Notes under the pieces: model-generated
What the model was told of the DNA's origin: nothing
What the model saw: the letters and a program-made list of their open reading frames with translations, nothing else
The model's database searches: none
Assembly: GCF_000381065.1 (NCBI RefSeq)
Contig: NZ_KB905849.1
Span: 55,112 to 119,111 of the forward strand
Length of the DNA: 64,000 nucleotides
Direction of reading: 5' to 3'
Origin: Propionispira raffinosivorans DSM 20765
GTDB lineage: Bacteria; Bacillota; Negativicutes; Selenomonadales; Selenomonadaceae
Made by a program: the position numbers and the translations under genes
Shown here: one piece after another, positions 24,625-32,854 of the stretch
Layout: every line of letters starts with the position of its first letter
Position numbering within the stretch: the stretch's first letter is position 1

Positions 24625-25850
24625 TCGACCAGGCTTACGGCATTGCCGTTACTAGAACCGGAGGTGGAACCTTTGGAGTTTTTATAGGTTATATTACCAT
24701 TGCCGAGGTTTAAATTTTGTGCGATAAGATAACCATCCAATGTTTCTGGTCCGCCGCCCTGAATTGTTATACTGCCCTTTGGTGCTAGCATATTAACATG
24801 AAGAAGGGGGTTGCTTTGTGGGCTATTATTAATTGTGATATTGCCATTCAATGAAATCAAGGTGATTGTTGCGGTCGGATCAAAGGTTACACTTGTAAAA
24901 CTTAGGTTCATATCACTGGTGGTGACAATAACAAGATCATTCTTAACGATACCACTGTTGCCATAGGGGCCTGAAATAATATTTGTGTATGATAAGCTTC
25001 CGTTTACATAAAGTGGTGTGGTTGCGGCTAGGGCGTTGATTGCACTACCGCCAGCAGCACTTGCAATATTGTTGGAAGAAAATGTGTTGGCTGTATTGGT
25101 TAGAGAAGTAATTTTAGCCGCTATCACAGGATTATTTGCAGTAATATCAATTGTTGGAGTACCGTAGGTAAAGTCCGAAGTGAAGACTTGATTTGCTGGC
25201 TTATTTAGACCACCAATATTGTATTGTCGTGCGGAGATTGAAATGGGGGCATTGATTTGTATGCCCCCGCTGGGGAGGTTATCACTTCCATAGCCATTTT
25301 CACTGTTTCTATCAAATTGAAAAGTACCATTTACATGAATTGGTCCCTTAAAGACCTCATTACCCGAACCGTATTGGCCTAATAGATAAAAAGTTCCGGT
25401 TCCACCAGATATGATACTATGATCAAAAATACCTGGTGTGTTACCGGTAGAGGCCGCAATTGCATGAACCGTGAGTGTGAAGGGCGGAATGATATTCGTT
25501 CCTAGAATATCCTGAAAATATTTAAAGAATAATAACGGTGCATCTTTATTGATATCGACACGGATTTTTTTTGTTGTTCCATCGGTGAGAAATGTAATCT
25601 GGCCATCGGGAATGGTTTCACCATTTTTTTTGCCGTAATTTTGCGCCAAGGATTTTGCGGCAGACTCACTTGTTTGCAGTTGACTGGCTCCAGCTAATGC
25701 CGCGGCATCGGCAATGTTTTGCATATGGGAGCGCTGGACATAAAGAGCGCCAACATCGACAGCAATGGCACTGCTTAGTAGTAAAAATGGGATTGTAATA
25801 GCCATTAGAATGAAGACAGAACCTTTTTGTTTGAAACGAAGAAAATTCAT
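24621..25850 (-). CDS. TadG-like pilus assembly protein with repetitive surface domain
   Basis: A 409-residue protein. The N terminus (KQKGSVFILMAITIPFLLLSSAIAVDVGALYVQRSHMQ) is the TadE/TadG-type putative Flp pilus-assembly segment with one TM helix, followed by NIADAAALAGASQL, a TadG hallmark. Residues from about 150 to the end are rich in Gly, Asn, Ser, Thr and Ile with alternating polar/hydrophobic pattern (IHVNGTFQFDRN, LISLNGNITINN, LLHVNMLAPKGSITIQGG), suggesting a beta-helix exposed outside the cell. AAGGAG precedes the ATG at 25850. It is convergent to the Tad operon, so it is outside the riboswitch-controlled transcript. The exact role (minor pilin, adhesin or anchor) is inference. 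Confidence 0.75.
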   Translation of the reverse strand: MNFLRFKQKGSVFILMAITIPFLLLSSAIAVDVGALYVQRSHMQNIADAAALAGASQLQTSESAAKSLAQNYGKKNGETIPDGQITFLTDGTTKKIRVDINKDAPLLFFKYFQDILGTNIIPPFTLTVHAIAASTGNTPGIFDHSIISGGTGTFYLLGQYGSGNEVFKGPIHVNGTFQFDRNSENGYGSDNLPSGGIQINAPISISARQYNIGGLNKPANQVFTSDFTYGTPTIDITANNPVIAAKITSLTNTANTFSSNNIASAAGGSAINALAATTPLYVNGSLSYTNIISGPYGNSGIVKNDLVIVTTSDMNLSFTSVTFDPTATITLISLNGNITINNSPQSNPLLHVNMLAPKGSITIQGGGPETLDGYLIAQNLNLGNGNITYKNSKGSTSGSSNGNAVSLVE

Positions 25851-26031
25851 GGAATAGTCTCCTTACATGTTGAGATTAAAATATAATAAATATAACAATT
25901 TATTATACAATGGAAGAGACGGCTGTTTCAAGGCAGGCAAGGGATATTTAATAAAAATGGGGACGATTTTCTAGATGGTGGCACCACCGGTATATCGGAA
26001 CAATGTACTCTGTATACATAACTGGATTTTA

Positions 26032-26060
26032 TTGCAAAAATCACGTTAGATTGTTATGAT
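26032..26060 (+). promoter_or_regulatory. Promoter of amino-acid ABC operon
   Basis: TTGCAA (26032-26037) and TATGAT (26055-26060) with 17-bp spacing. The preceding 25851-26030 shows no gene; it holds AT-rich sequence serving the divergent tadG-like gene. Confidence 0.5.
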
Positions 26061-26140
26061 ATATTGTATCAACATGAGAAAAAAGTTAATTGCTTGCTTT
26101 GAATGTGTGGGTGTGAAAAAATGGATACGTTTATTCAGCA

Positions 26141-26188
26141 AAGAAGCTGCCGAGACTCAGTTGAGAGTTTTGATGGCTTCTTTTTGTT
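26141..26188 (+). terminator. Leader terminator/attenuator of amino-acid ABC operon
   Basis: AAGAAGC pairs with GCTTCTT, with an internal ACTC/GAG stem, and is followed by TTTTTG. It lies about 75 nt after the transcription start and 35 nt before the ATPase gene, so it would be conditional. No T-box or known aptamer motif was recognised. Confidence 0.6.
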
Positions 26189-26220
26189 TTTTTGCGGTAT
26201 CGAAAGAAGAGGTGTAGACA

Positions 26221-26952
26221 TTGATTAAATTAGAGAATATCCATAAGTATTTTGGTGAACTACATGTACTTCATGGTGTAAATCTGGAAGTAGCCGAAGG
26301 TGAGAAAGTAGTTATTATTGGACCAAGTGGTTCGGGGAAAAGTACGCTCATTCGTTGCATCAATCTTTTAGAAAAACCGGAAGAGGGCAGTGTGGTGGTC
26401 GATGAGGTTAATCTTCTTACGACACCGGCCGCGGTAGCGAAAGTACGACAATCTATGGGGATGGTGTTCCAACAGTTTAACTTATATCCGCATATGACCG
26501 TTTTAGAAAATTTGATTTTGGCACCGATCAAATTAAAGGGCATCAGCAAAGATGAAGCCATTGCTTCAGGGCTTCTTTATTTAGATCGTGTGGGACTTCA
26601 AGATAAGGCCAATGCTTATCCAGCGCAGCTTTCAGGCGGTCAGCAGCAGCGGGTTGCTATTGCGAGAGCTTTGAATATGAAACCGAAAATTATGTTGTTT
26701 GACGAACCAACTTCGGCGCTGGACCCGGAAATGATTCAGGAAGTTCTGGATGTTATGATTGCTTTGGCGGGTGAGGGAATAACGATGGTTGTCGTAACGC
26801 ATGAAATGGGTTTTGCCCGTAAAGTAGCCGATCGTGTGATTTTTATGGCCGATGGTGAGATTATAGAACAAAATACACCAGAGGAATTTTTCACGAACCC
26901 TAAGCATAATCGTACCAGACAGTTTTTAAGCAGAATTGCTCATGCAGTATAA
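26221..26952 (+). CDS. Polar amino-acid ABC transporter ATP-binding protein (GlnQ type)
   Basis: A 243-residue ABC ATPase: Walker [11 protein letters not shown]-loop [17 protein letters not shown], signature LSGGQQQR, Walker [15 protein letters not shown] and the H-loop [16 protein letters not shown] all match the GlnQ/HisP polar amino-acid group. The start is TTG (26221), 6 bp behind GAGGTG. It is first in a four-gene operon with a lipoprotein and two permeases, a full importer for glutamate, glutamine, cystine or a similar polar amino acid; the substrate is not resolved. Expression appears attenuated by a leader terminator. Confidence 0.93.
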   Translation: MIKLENIHKYFGELHVLHGVNLEVAEGEKVVIIGPSGSGKSTLIRCINLLEKPEEGSVVVDEVNLLTTPAAVAKVRQSMGMVFQQFNLYPHMTVLENLILAPIKLKGISKDEAIASGLLYLDRVGLQDKANAYPAQLSGGQQQRVAIARALNMKPKIMLFDEPTSALDPEMIQEVLDVMIALAGEGITMVVVTHEMGFARKVADRVIFMADGEIIEQNTPEEFFTNPKHNRTRQFLSRIAHAV

Positions 26953-26979
26953 TTTTAGCAAATGAAGGGTGGAATTATT

Positions 26980-27798
26980 ATGAAAAAGATTATTACGTTA
27001 GTACTTAGTTTGATTATGGGACTTAGTTTGGTATTTGCTGCTGGTTGTGGCAGTGATCCGGCTCCAACAGCTTCTTCGGGAAGCGGGGATGCACCAGATA
27101 TTAAAGCGGTAAAAGATCGCGGCGTTTTGAAAATTGGTGTTAAAGTGGATGTACCAAAATTTGGGTTTAAAGATCCGAATACCGGCAAAGTAGACGGGAT
27201 GGAAATTGACTTGGCGCGTGCTTTAGCTAAAAAAATCTTAGGTGACGAAAGTAAAATTGAAGTACAGCCAGTTACCGCTAAGACGCGTGGACCGCTTTTG
27301 GATAATGGCGAAGTTGATTTTGTAATCGCTACCTTTACGATTACAGAAGAACGTAAACAAAGCTATAATTTTTCTGATCCATATTTTGAAGATGGTGTAG
27401 CTTTGATGGTGAAAAAAGATACAGGCATTACAGATTTAGCTGGTTTGAATGGCAAAAAAATTGGGGTTGCGCAAAGTGCAACGAGCAAACAGGCTTTAAT
27501 GGATGAAATCAAGAAACAAAATCTGAAAATTGATATCCTTGAATTTGGAACATATCCGGAAATAAAAACGGCGCTTGATTCTGGACGTATTGATTGTTTT
27601 TCAGTCGATGGTGCGATTCTTGCCGGTTATTTAGATGATACAACGGTCATCTTACCAGCTCGTTACAGCCCACAATTATATGGTGTTGCGGCTAAAAAAG
27701 GGAATGAAGGTTTAACAAAAGTTGCAAATGATACCATTGCAGATATGAAATCTTCAGGTGAATTGGATAAAATTTTGACAAAATGGGGCTTGAAATAA
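26980..27798 (+). CDS. Amino-acid ABC transporter substrate-binding lipoprotein
   Basis: A 272-residue family 3 extracellular solute-binding protein. A lipoprotein signal peptide with lipobox FAAGC (Cys near residue 23) is followed by a low-complexity Ser/Gly/Ala linker. The mature part begins DIKAVKDRGVLKIGVKVDVPKFGF, with GKVDGMEIDLARALAKKILG and FVIATFTITEERKQSYNFSDPYFEDGVALMV, typical of glutamate/glutamine/aspartate binders. The ATG at 26980 is 7 bp behind GGGTGG. It captures the amino acid outside the cytoplasmic membrane and delivers it to the two permeases encoded next. Confidence 0.93.
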   Translation: MKKIITLVLSLIMGLSLVFAAGCGSDPAPTASSGSGDAPDIKAVKDRGVLKIGVKVDVPKFGFKDPNTGKVDGMEIDLARALAKKILGDESKIEVQPVTAKTRGPLLDNGEVDFVIATFTITEERKQSYNFSDPYFEDGVALMVKKDTGITDLAGLNGKKIGVAQSATSKQALMDEIKKQNLKIDILEFGTYPEIKTALDSGRIDCFSVDGAILAGYLDDTTVILPARYSPQLYGVAAKKGNEGLTKVANDTIADMKSSGELDKILTKWGLK

Positions 27799-28470
27799 AT
27801 GCCGGGTCCCTTTGCCCTATTTAAGTGGCAGGCAGTTTTACGAGATTGGCAGGTATTTGCTGAAGGATTTGGTATGACGATTCTCGTTTCTGTTTTGGCC
27901 TTGGTCTTGGCTTTAGTCCTGGGTATTTTATTTGGGATGATGGGTACGGCGCAGACAAAGCCGCTTCGTTATTTAAATCGGATTTATGTAGAATTTATCC
28001 AAAATACACCATTAGTTATTCAGATTTTCTTTCTATATAATGGCTTGCCTTATTTAGGTGTTATGCTGCCTGTATTTTGGGTAGGAATGCTGGGAATTGG
28101 TGTGTATCATGGAGCCTATGTTGCCGAAGTTGTGCGGGCGGGGATTTTATCAACACCCAAAGGACAGTTTGAAGCAGCATATGCGCAGGGCTTTTCGTAT
28201 TGGGGGGCGATGCGGTATGTGATTTTGCCACAGGCAAAACGGATGGCGTATCCACCGCTTACGAATCTTGCAGTTAATCTTATTAAAAACACTTCCGTTA
28301 TGGCAATGGTTGCGGGTGGAGAACTTATGTACCATGCAGATTCCTGGGCCAGTTCCAATTTGTATTACGGTCCGGCTTATGTTATTACGGGGCTTTTATA
28401 TATTGCACTTTGCTTGCCGCTGGCAACCTATGCAAAATATTTGGAACGTCGGTTGGAGGTGTCGGCATGA
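27799..28470 (+). CDS. Amino-acid ABC transporter permease (HisM/GlnP type), first
   Basis: A 223-residue inner-membrane permease with about five TM segments and the EAA-loop [23 protein letters not shown]. The N-terminal half has the family stretch [22 protein letters not shown]. It starts at the ATG immediately after the binding-protein stop, with no clear Shine-Dalgarno, consistent with translational coupling. It overlaps the second permease by 4 bp, and the two probably form a heterodimer. Confidence 0.92.
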   Translation: MPGPFALFKWQAVLRDWQVFAEGFGMTILVSVLALVLALVLGILFGMMGTAQTKPLRYLNRIYVEFIQNTPLVIQIFFLYNGLPYLGVMLPVFWVGMLGIGVYHGAYVAEVVRAGILSTPKGQFEAAYAQGFSYWGAMRYVILPQAKRMAYPPLTNLAVNLIKNTSVMAMVAGGELMYHADSWASSNLYYGPAYVITGLLYIALCLPLATYAKYLERRLEVSA

Positions 28471-29111
28471 GTGAACTTTTTCAACCAGGAGTGTTATTGT
28501 TTTTAGGACAGGGGTTGCTGACGACCATCTATATAGCGTCGGCCTCGATTGTACTCAGTTTGGTCTTTGGTATTTTGCTTGGTGTTTTACGATTTCAAGG
28601 AAAATGGCCGGGTTATATGGCGGCGACTTATATTGAAATCATCAGAAACACCCCGTTGCTTTTGTTTATCTTGGCATTTCGTTTTATGACGCCTTTGCCA
28701 CCGGTTCAGGCTGGTGTAGCAGCCATGACGGTGTTCACAACGGCGATTATTGCTGAAATTGTCCGTGGTGGTTTGAAATCAATTCATAAGGGACAATGGG
28801 AAGCAGCGACGGCACAAGGGTTTAGTACGTGGTCTATTTTGCGGCATATTGTTTTGCCGCAGGCTTTGCGAAATGTAATTCCGCCGCTCGTTTCCCAGTG
28901 TACGACGGTCATCAAGGATACTTCGTTTGTTTGGGCGGTTGGGATTGAAGATCTAACTGGCAAAGGGATGATTATTATGGGACGTTATGGTACGACCGAA
29001 CAAGTTTTTACGTTGTTTGGCATGATTGCCGCAACTTATTTTATTATGAATTATGCTATTTCGGTTTATGCACGGCGGGTGCAGCATAAAATGATTTGTA
29101 AAAGTTATTGA
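28467..29111 (+). CDS. Amino-acid ABC transporter permease (HisM/GlnP type), second
   Basis: A 214-residue paralogous permease with about five TM helices, [18 protein letters not shown] and the EAA loop [23 protein letters not shown]. The ATG at 28467 is used because GGAGGTG lies just upstream and it forms an ATGA overlap with the previous gene; a longer frame would begin 57 bp inside its neighbour. It is the last gene of the operon before a strong terminator. Confidence 0.92.
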   Translation: MSELFQPGVLLFLGQGLLTTIYIASASIVLSLVFGILLGVLRFQGKWPGYMAATYIEIIRNTPLLLFILAFRFMTPLPPVQAGVAAMTVFTTAIIAEIVRGGLKSIHKGQWEAATAQGFSTWSILRHIVLPQALRNVIPPLVSQCTTVIKDTSFVWAVGIEDLTGKGMIIMGRYGTTEQVFTLFGMIAATYFIMNYAISVYARRVQHKMICKSY

Positions 29112-29120
29112 CGGAAAAGG

Positions 29121-29153
29121 TGGGCTGTCTCAAATTTTGAGACAGCCCATTTT
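29121..29153 (+). terminator. Intrinsic terminator after amino-acid ABC operon
   Basis: TGGGCTGTCTCAAA pairs with TTTGAGACAGCCCA, followed by TTTT. Confidence 0.85.
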
Positions 29154-29196
29154 CGCTTTCTACAAATAACAGGGGACGCTTTTGTGCGTGATAAAA

Positions 29197-29225
29197 TTGA
29201 CAGAATCAACTTTTTCTTGTATACT
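29197..29225 (+). promoter_or_regulatory. Promoter of the GH130/glycosyltransferase operon
   Basis: TTGACA (29197-29202) and TATACT (29220-29225) with 17-bp spacing, close to consensus for the housekeeping sigma factor. Confidence 0.8.
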
Positions 29226-29238
29226 TAAGACAACACTA

Positions 29239-29265
29239 TTAGCAGTCAACGACGGTGAGTGCTAA
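29239..29265 (+). promoter_or_regulatory. CIRCE element (HrcA operator)
   Basis: TTAGCAGTC-N9-GAGTGCTAA: the CIRCE consensus TTAGCACTC-N9-GAGTGCTAA with a single mismatch and the exact 9-bp spacer. It begins about 14 bp after the -10 box, the usual position for HrcA repression of groE and hrcA-dnaK operons. Confidence 0.88.
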
Positions 29266-29282
29266 TGCCATATTGTAGTTTG

Positions 29283-29361
29283 ACCGCCTAGGGGTACTAG
29301 ATTAAGTGTGCGCATGACTCGTTTACACATACGATCCAATATCTTGCAGGGCGGTTTTTTT
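29283..29361 (+). terminator. Leader structure ending in a terminator-like arm
   Basis: ACCGCC (29283-29288) can pair with GGCGGT (29350-29355), followed by seven T. The 60 nt between them contain a TGTG/CACA sub-hairpin. It could be a conditional terminator or mark a short CIRCE-controlled leader RNA. No known riboswitch family was recognised. Confidence 0.5.
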
Positions 29362-29414
29362 ATTCGAACATAGATAGCACCGTTAACAGTGAAATAGAAA
29401 AAGGAGTGCTTCTT

Positions 29415-30422
29415 ATGAGAAAAGGGAAATTTACAACGAAATTAAAAAATGATGATAATACTTTTAAAGAACTTTTTCGCAGGCATGCGAATAATCCGAT
29501 TTTAACAGCAGATAATTGGACTTATCCAGTGCATTCTGTATTTAATCCAGGGGCAACTATATTTGAAGGTAAAGTACTTTTGTTGGTACGGGTGGAAGAT
29601 CGTCGAGGATTTTCACATTTAACAACGGCGATTAGTGACAATGGAATCGACCATTGGCAAATCGATAGTATACCGACTATGGAACCCGATATTTATGATC
29701 ATCCGGAAGAACTATGGGGCATTGAAGATCCGCGTATTTCTCGTTTGGAGTCCTTAGGAAAATGGGCGATTACCTATACAGCTTTTTCACAAAGCGGTCC
29801 GCTGGTGTCCTTGGCATTAACCGAAGATTTTAAAACATTTTCTCGGCTGGGAGCGATTACGAGCGGGGAAGATAAAGATGCAGCACTTTTCCCGCGGCGC
29901 ATTAATGATAAATGGGTTTTGATTCATCGACCGATTGTTGCAAGCTATGTAGCAGGTGCTCATATCTGGCTTTCTTATTCGGATGATCTTTCTCATTGGA
30001 GCGACCAGCAGGTTTTGATGCATGCACGCTCTGGCGGTTGGTGGGACAGTGGAAAAATTGGGCTATCAGCACCACCGTTAGAAACCCCTCAGGGATGGCT
30101 GCTTTTGTATCATGGCGTACGGCAAACTGGGTCGGGTTGTTTGTATCGACTCGGACTTGCTTTGCTTGATTTAGAAAACCCCTTAAAAGTATTGCATCGC
30201 AGCGATGAGTGGATTTTTGGACCGGAAATGCCTTATGAAACACAAGGCGATGTTGCAAATGTAGTATTTTCTTGTGGCTGGGTGTTGGATGAAAAAACAG
30301 GGGTTATCAGAATCTATTATGGCGGTGCCGATACTTGTATTGCATTGGCTACAAGTACAATCGGCGAGTTGTTAGAATATATCTGCCGCTGTCCGGAACC
30401 GTCACATGGTGATTTTTATTAA
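29415..30422 (+). CDS. GH130-family beta-mannoside phosphorylase/hydrolase-like protein
   Basis: A 335-residue five-bladed beta-propeller glycosidase of family GH130, whose members phosphorolyse or hydrolyse beta-1,4- or beta-1,2-mannosides. Diagnostic motifs are NPILTADNWTYPVHSVFNPG near the N terminus, LLLVRVEDRRGFSHL, WGIEDPRIS (the Glu-Asp-Pro-Arg catalytic turn) and WLLLYHGVRQT. No signal peptide, so it acts in the cytoplasm. The ATG at 29415 is 8 bp behind AAGGAG. It is the first gene of a four-gene operon with two glycosyltransferases; in that context it may act in the turnover or synthesis of a mannose-containing solute or glycan. The substrate is not determined. Confidence 0.85.
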   Translation: MRKGKFTTKLKNDDNTFKELFRRHANNPILTADNWTYPVHSVFNPGATIFEGKVLLLVRVEDRRGFSHLTTAISDNGIDHWQIDSIPTMEPDIYDHPEELWGIEDPRISRLESLGKWAITYTAFSQSGPLVSLALTEDFKTFSRLGAITSGEDKDAALFPRRINDKWVLIHRPIVASYVAGAHIWLSYSDDLSHWSDQQVLMHARSGGWWDSGKIGLSAPPLETPQGWLLLYHGVRQTGSGCLYRLGLALLDLENPLKVLHRSDEWIFGPEMPYETQGDVANVVFSCGWVLDEKTGVIRIYYGGADTCIALATSTIGELLEYICRCPEPSHGDFY

Positions 30423-30477
30423 TAGACGGAAATTTTGGCGGTAAGAGAGCAAAAAGAGAAAGAAAGGATAAGAAAAA

Positions 30478-31737
30478 ATGAAGACAAATATCGCTAAGCG
30501 CATTGCTTTTTTAAGTACGTATCCACCGAAAGAATGTGGATTGGCTACATTTACGGAAGATTTGGTAAATGCAATTGATGAAAATACAGAAACTTCTTCC
30601 GTGCAAACCTGCATTATGGCAATGACAAAAAATGAAGAATACACGGATTCACGTGTTGCATTTCATGTGAAACAGGAAGATCGTTCCAGTTATAAGGAGG
30701 CCGCTGCTTGGGCCAATACACATGTCGATTTGGTTATTATTGAACATGAATATGGTATTTTTGGCGGAACCGCAGGTGAATATGTTATTGATTTTGCGAA
30801 AGAACTGCAAATCCCTTTTATCGTTACGACGCATACAGTGTTACTTCGCCCGACGTCAAAACAGAGATCTGTTTTACGTGAACTTGGCAAACTGAGCACA
30901 AAAGTCGTGACGATGGCAGAAAGTTCAATTCCGGTGCTAAAGGGCAGCTATGATATTGCCGGACGTAAAATCATGTTTATACCACATGGTGTACCGAGTA
31001 TGAAAATGGTATCACGTGAACAACTGAAGTCGTATTATCCGGCGCTCAAAAATAAACAAATTATTAGCAGCTTTGGTTTGATCAGTCCGGCAAAGGGGTT
31101 AGAATACGGAATTCAAGCCTTGGCAAAAGTAGTAAAACAATATGATGATGTTATTTATTTGATTTTGGGGAAGACACATCCTACCGTTAAAGAAAAAATG
31201 GGTGAAGCCTATCGGCAGAGCCTTATGGATTTGGCAGAAACATTAGGCGTGAGAGATCATGTCCAATTTGTTGATAAATATTTGACCAAAGAAGAGGTCA
31301 TCACCTATTTACAATTATCCGATATGTATTTGACACCGTATTTGTCAGCTGAACAGGCTGTCAGTGGCACATTGGCCTATGCCATGGGTTACGGACGGGT
31401 TATTATATCGACACCTTATCGCTATGCACAAGAGATGCTAGGGGAAGGCCGCGGCCTCTTAGCTCGATTTAGAGATGAAGATTCACTCGCAGATTGTATA
31501 CGAACGGTTCTTGGCAATCCTGAGCGAAAAGCGGATATGGAAATCAGGACCATGGCTGTAGGTCGGACGATGACCTGGGAAAATGTAGCGAGTCAATATG
31601 TGGAATTATGTCTAAAGACTATTGATGAAAATAGGAATTCTTTGACAAGTGATACCCAGATACCACTCGTTCCACTTGAAAAAAAAATGACATTTTCGTT
31701 TAATAAAACCAGTCAAGTGAAGGGGATGAAAGCATGA
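30478..31737 (+). CDS. Family 4 glycosyltransferase
   Basis: A 419-residue GT-B fold retaining glycosyltransferase (GT4). The N-terminal RIAFLSTYPPKECGLATFTEDLV is the acceptor-domain start typical of this subgroup; the donor domain shows IISSFGLISPAKGLEYGIQAL and the nucleotide-sugar-binding stretch MYLTPYLSAEQAVSGTLAYAMG (with the E-x7-E-like pattern relaxed) and GRVIISTPYRYAQEML. Cytoplasmic. AAAGGA precedes the ATG at 30478, and the stop overlaps the next start by ATGA. It probably builds a disaccharide or oligosaccharide with the GT4 encoded at 32855; donor and acceptor are unknown. Confidence 0.87.
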   Translation: MKTNIAKRIAFLSTYPPKECGLATFTEDLVNAIDENTETSSVQTCIMAMTKNEEYTDSRVAFHVKQEDRSSYKEAAAWANTHVDLVIIEHEYGIFGGTAGEYVIDFAKELQIPFIVTTHTVLLRPTSKQRSVLRELGKLSTKVVTMAESSIPVLKGSYDIAGRKIMFIPHGVPSMKMVSREQLKSYYPALKNKQIISSFGLISPAKGLEYGIQALAKVVKQYDDVIYLILGKTHPTVKEKMGEAYRQSLMDLAETLGVRDHVQFVDKYLTKEEVITYLQLSDMYLTPYLSAEQAVSGTLAYAMGYGRVIISTPYRYAQEMLGEGRGLLARFRDEDSLADCIRTVLGNPERKADMEIRTMAVGRTMTWENVASQYVELCLKTIDENRNSLTSDTQIPLVPLEKKMTFSFNKTSQVKGMKA

Positions 31738-32813
31738 ACACACTTGCCCTTGAAAGCCAGCTTGATAAAACACATATATTTCGCATGACAGATGATACGG
31801 GGATGTTTCAGCATGCGAAGTTTGGTGTACCGGATCTATCCAAAGGTTATACGACAGATGATAATGCTCGAGCGCTCATTATGGCAGTCATGCTGTATGA
31901 AAAAGAACAGAAAAAGAGCTATTTGGCTTTAGTTTATCGTTATTTGGCATTTGTATTGTATTCACAAAATGAAACGGGACGCTTTCGTAACTTTATGACA
32001 TACGATCGTAAGTTTATCGAAGCGGAGGGGTCTGAAGATTGTTTTGGTCGTTGCCTTTGGGCACTAGGATATACAATGGAATCAACGGTTATGCCAAAAG
32101 GGGTACAAGATGTTTGCGCCAGAGCTGTTGCTGCTGCTTTGGATACAAAATTATTTGCTATCAAATCCATCAGAAGTCAGGCTTATGTATTGATTGGCTT
32201 AGGTTTTCTTAAGACGGAGGCGGCACATTTAAGAATTTGCGAAATTGCTACGCAGTTAGCAGATTCTTTTGACAAATGTACGAAAACGAGTGAGTGGCAG
32301 TGGTTTGAAGATGAATTGACCTATGATAATACAGTTTTGCCATGGGCTATGTTTATTGCATATCGTGCGACGAAGGAACAGCGCTTTCTCGATATTGCCC
32401 GTAAAAGTTTGGCTTTTGTTGACACAGTTACGTTTCGTGATGGATTTTTCCGTCCTGTTGGCTGTGATGGCTGGTATAAAAAAGACAAAGAACCAGCTTT
32501 GTATGATCAGCAGCCAGTTGAAGCTTCAATGTCAACATTGGCACATTTGGTTGCCTTTGAAATTACAGAACAGGCGGATATGCTTGAATTTGCCCAAAAA
32601 AGTTTTGCTTGGTATTTAGGCGAAAATTCGTTGGGACAGAGTTTGATTGATCCAGAAACCGGAGGCTGCTTTGATGGCATTACCCCAACGGGAGTCAATC
32701 GAAATCAAGGTGCGGAAAGTATCGTCGGGTACACTATGGCAAAATTGGCTTTGTCAAAACACAATCTTACGACACCAACCTTTATGACGAATCAAAGTTG
32801 TTTTGAACGATAA
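31734..32813 (+). CDS. Alpha/alpha-toroid (six-hairpin glycosidase-like) protein of a GH130-GT4 operon
   Basis: A 359-residue, mostly helical cytoplasmic protein. Conserved-looking segments are GMFQHAKFGVPDLSKGYTTDDNARALI, ENETGRFRNFMTYDRKF, WQWFEDELTYDNTVLPWAMF and the C-terminal GCFDGITPTGVNRNQGAESIVGYTMA, which alternate helices and aromatic/acidic loops as in alpha/alpha six- or seven-hairpin glycosidases. Proteins of this type usually sit between a GT4 and GH130 in similar operons and are often annotated only as glycosyltransferase-associated. A catalytic Asp/Glu pair may be the DDN and EDE motifs, which is inference. Overlaps the upstream gene by 4 bp. Confidence 0.7.
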   Translation: MNTLALESQLDKTHIFRMTDDTGMFQHAKFGVPDLSKGYTTDDNARALIMAVMLYEKEQKKSYLALVYRYLAFVLYSQNETGRFRNFMTYDRKFIEAEGSEDCFGRCLWALGYTMESTVMPKGVQDVCARAVAAALDTKLFAIKSIRSQAYVLIGLGFLKTEAAHLRICEIATQLADSFDKCTKTSEWQWFEDELTYDNTVLPWAMFIAYRATKEQRFLDIARKSLAFVDTVTFRDGFFRPVGCDGWYKKDKEPALYDQQPVEASMSTLAHLVAFEITEQADMLEFAQKSFAWYLGENSLGQSLIDPETGGCFDGITPTGVNRNQGAESIVGYTMAKLALSKHNLTTPTFMTNQSCFER

Positions 32814-32854
32814 AAGACTTTGTAGCGGGTTAAAAACAGAAAGGAATTTTTATT

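Noticed and set aside
26121..26228. 35-codon frame overlapping the start of the amino-acid ABC ATPase gene
   Set aside because: It has only a weak GGGTG upstream, and its codons run through the leader terminator. No amino acid is enriched as in a leader peptide, so it is probably chance.
29266..29361. Known riboswitch (ydaO, GEMM, THF, ZTP, guanidine) in the GH130 leader
   Set aside because: None of the signature motifs of these classes is present in order; only a generic stem and T-tract are seen.
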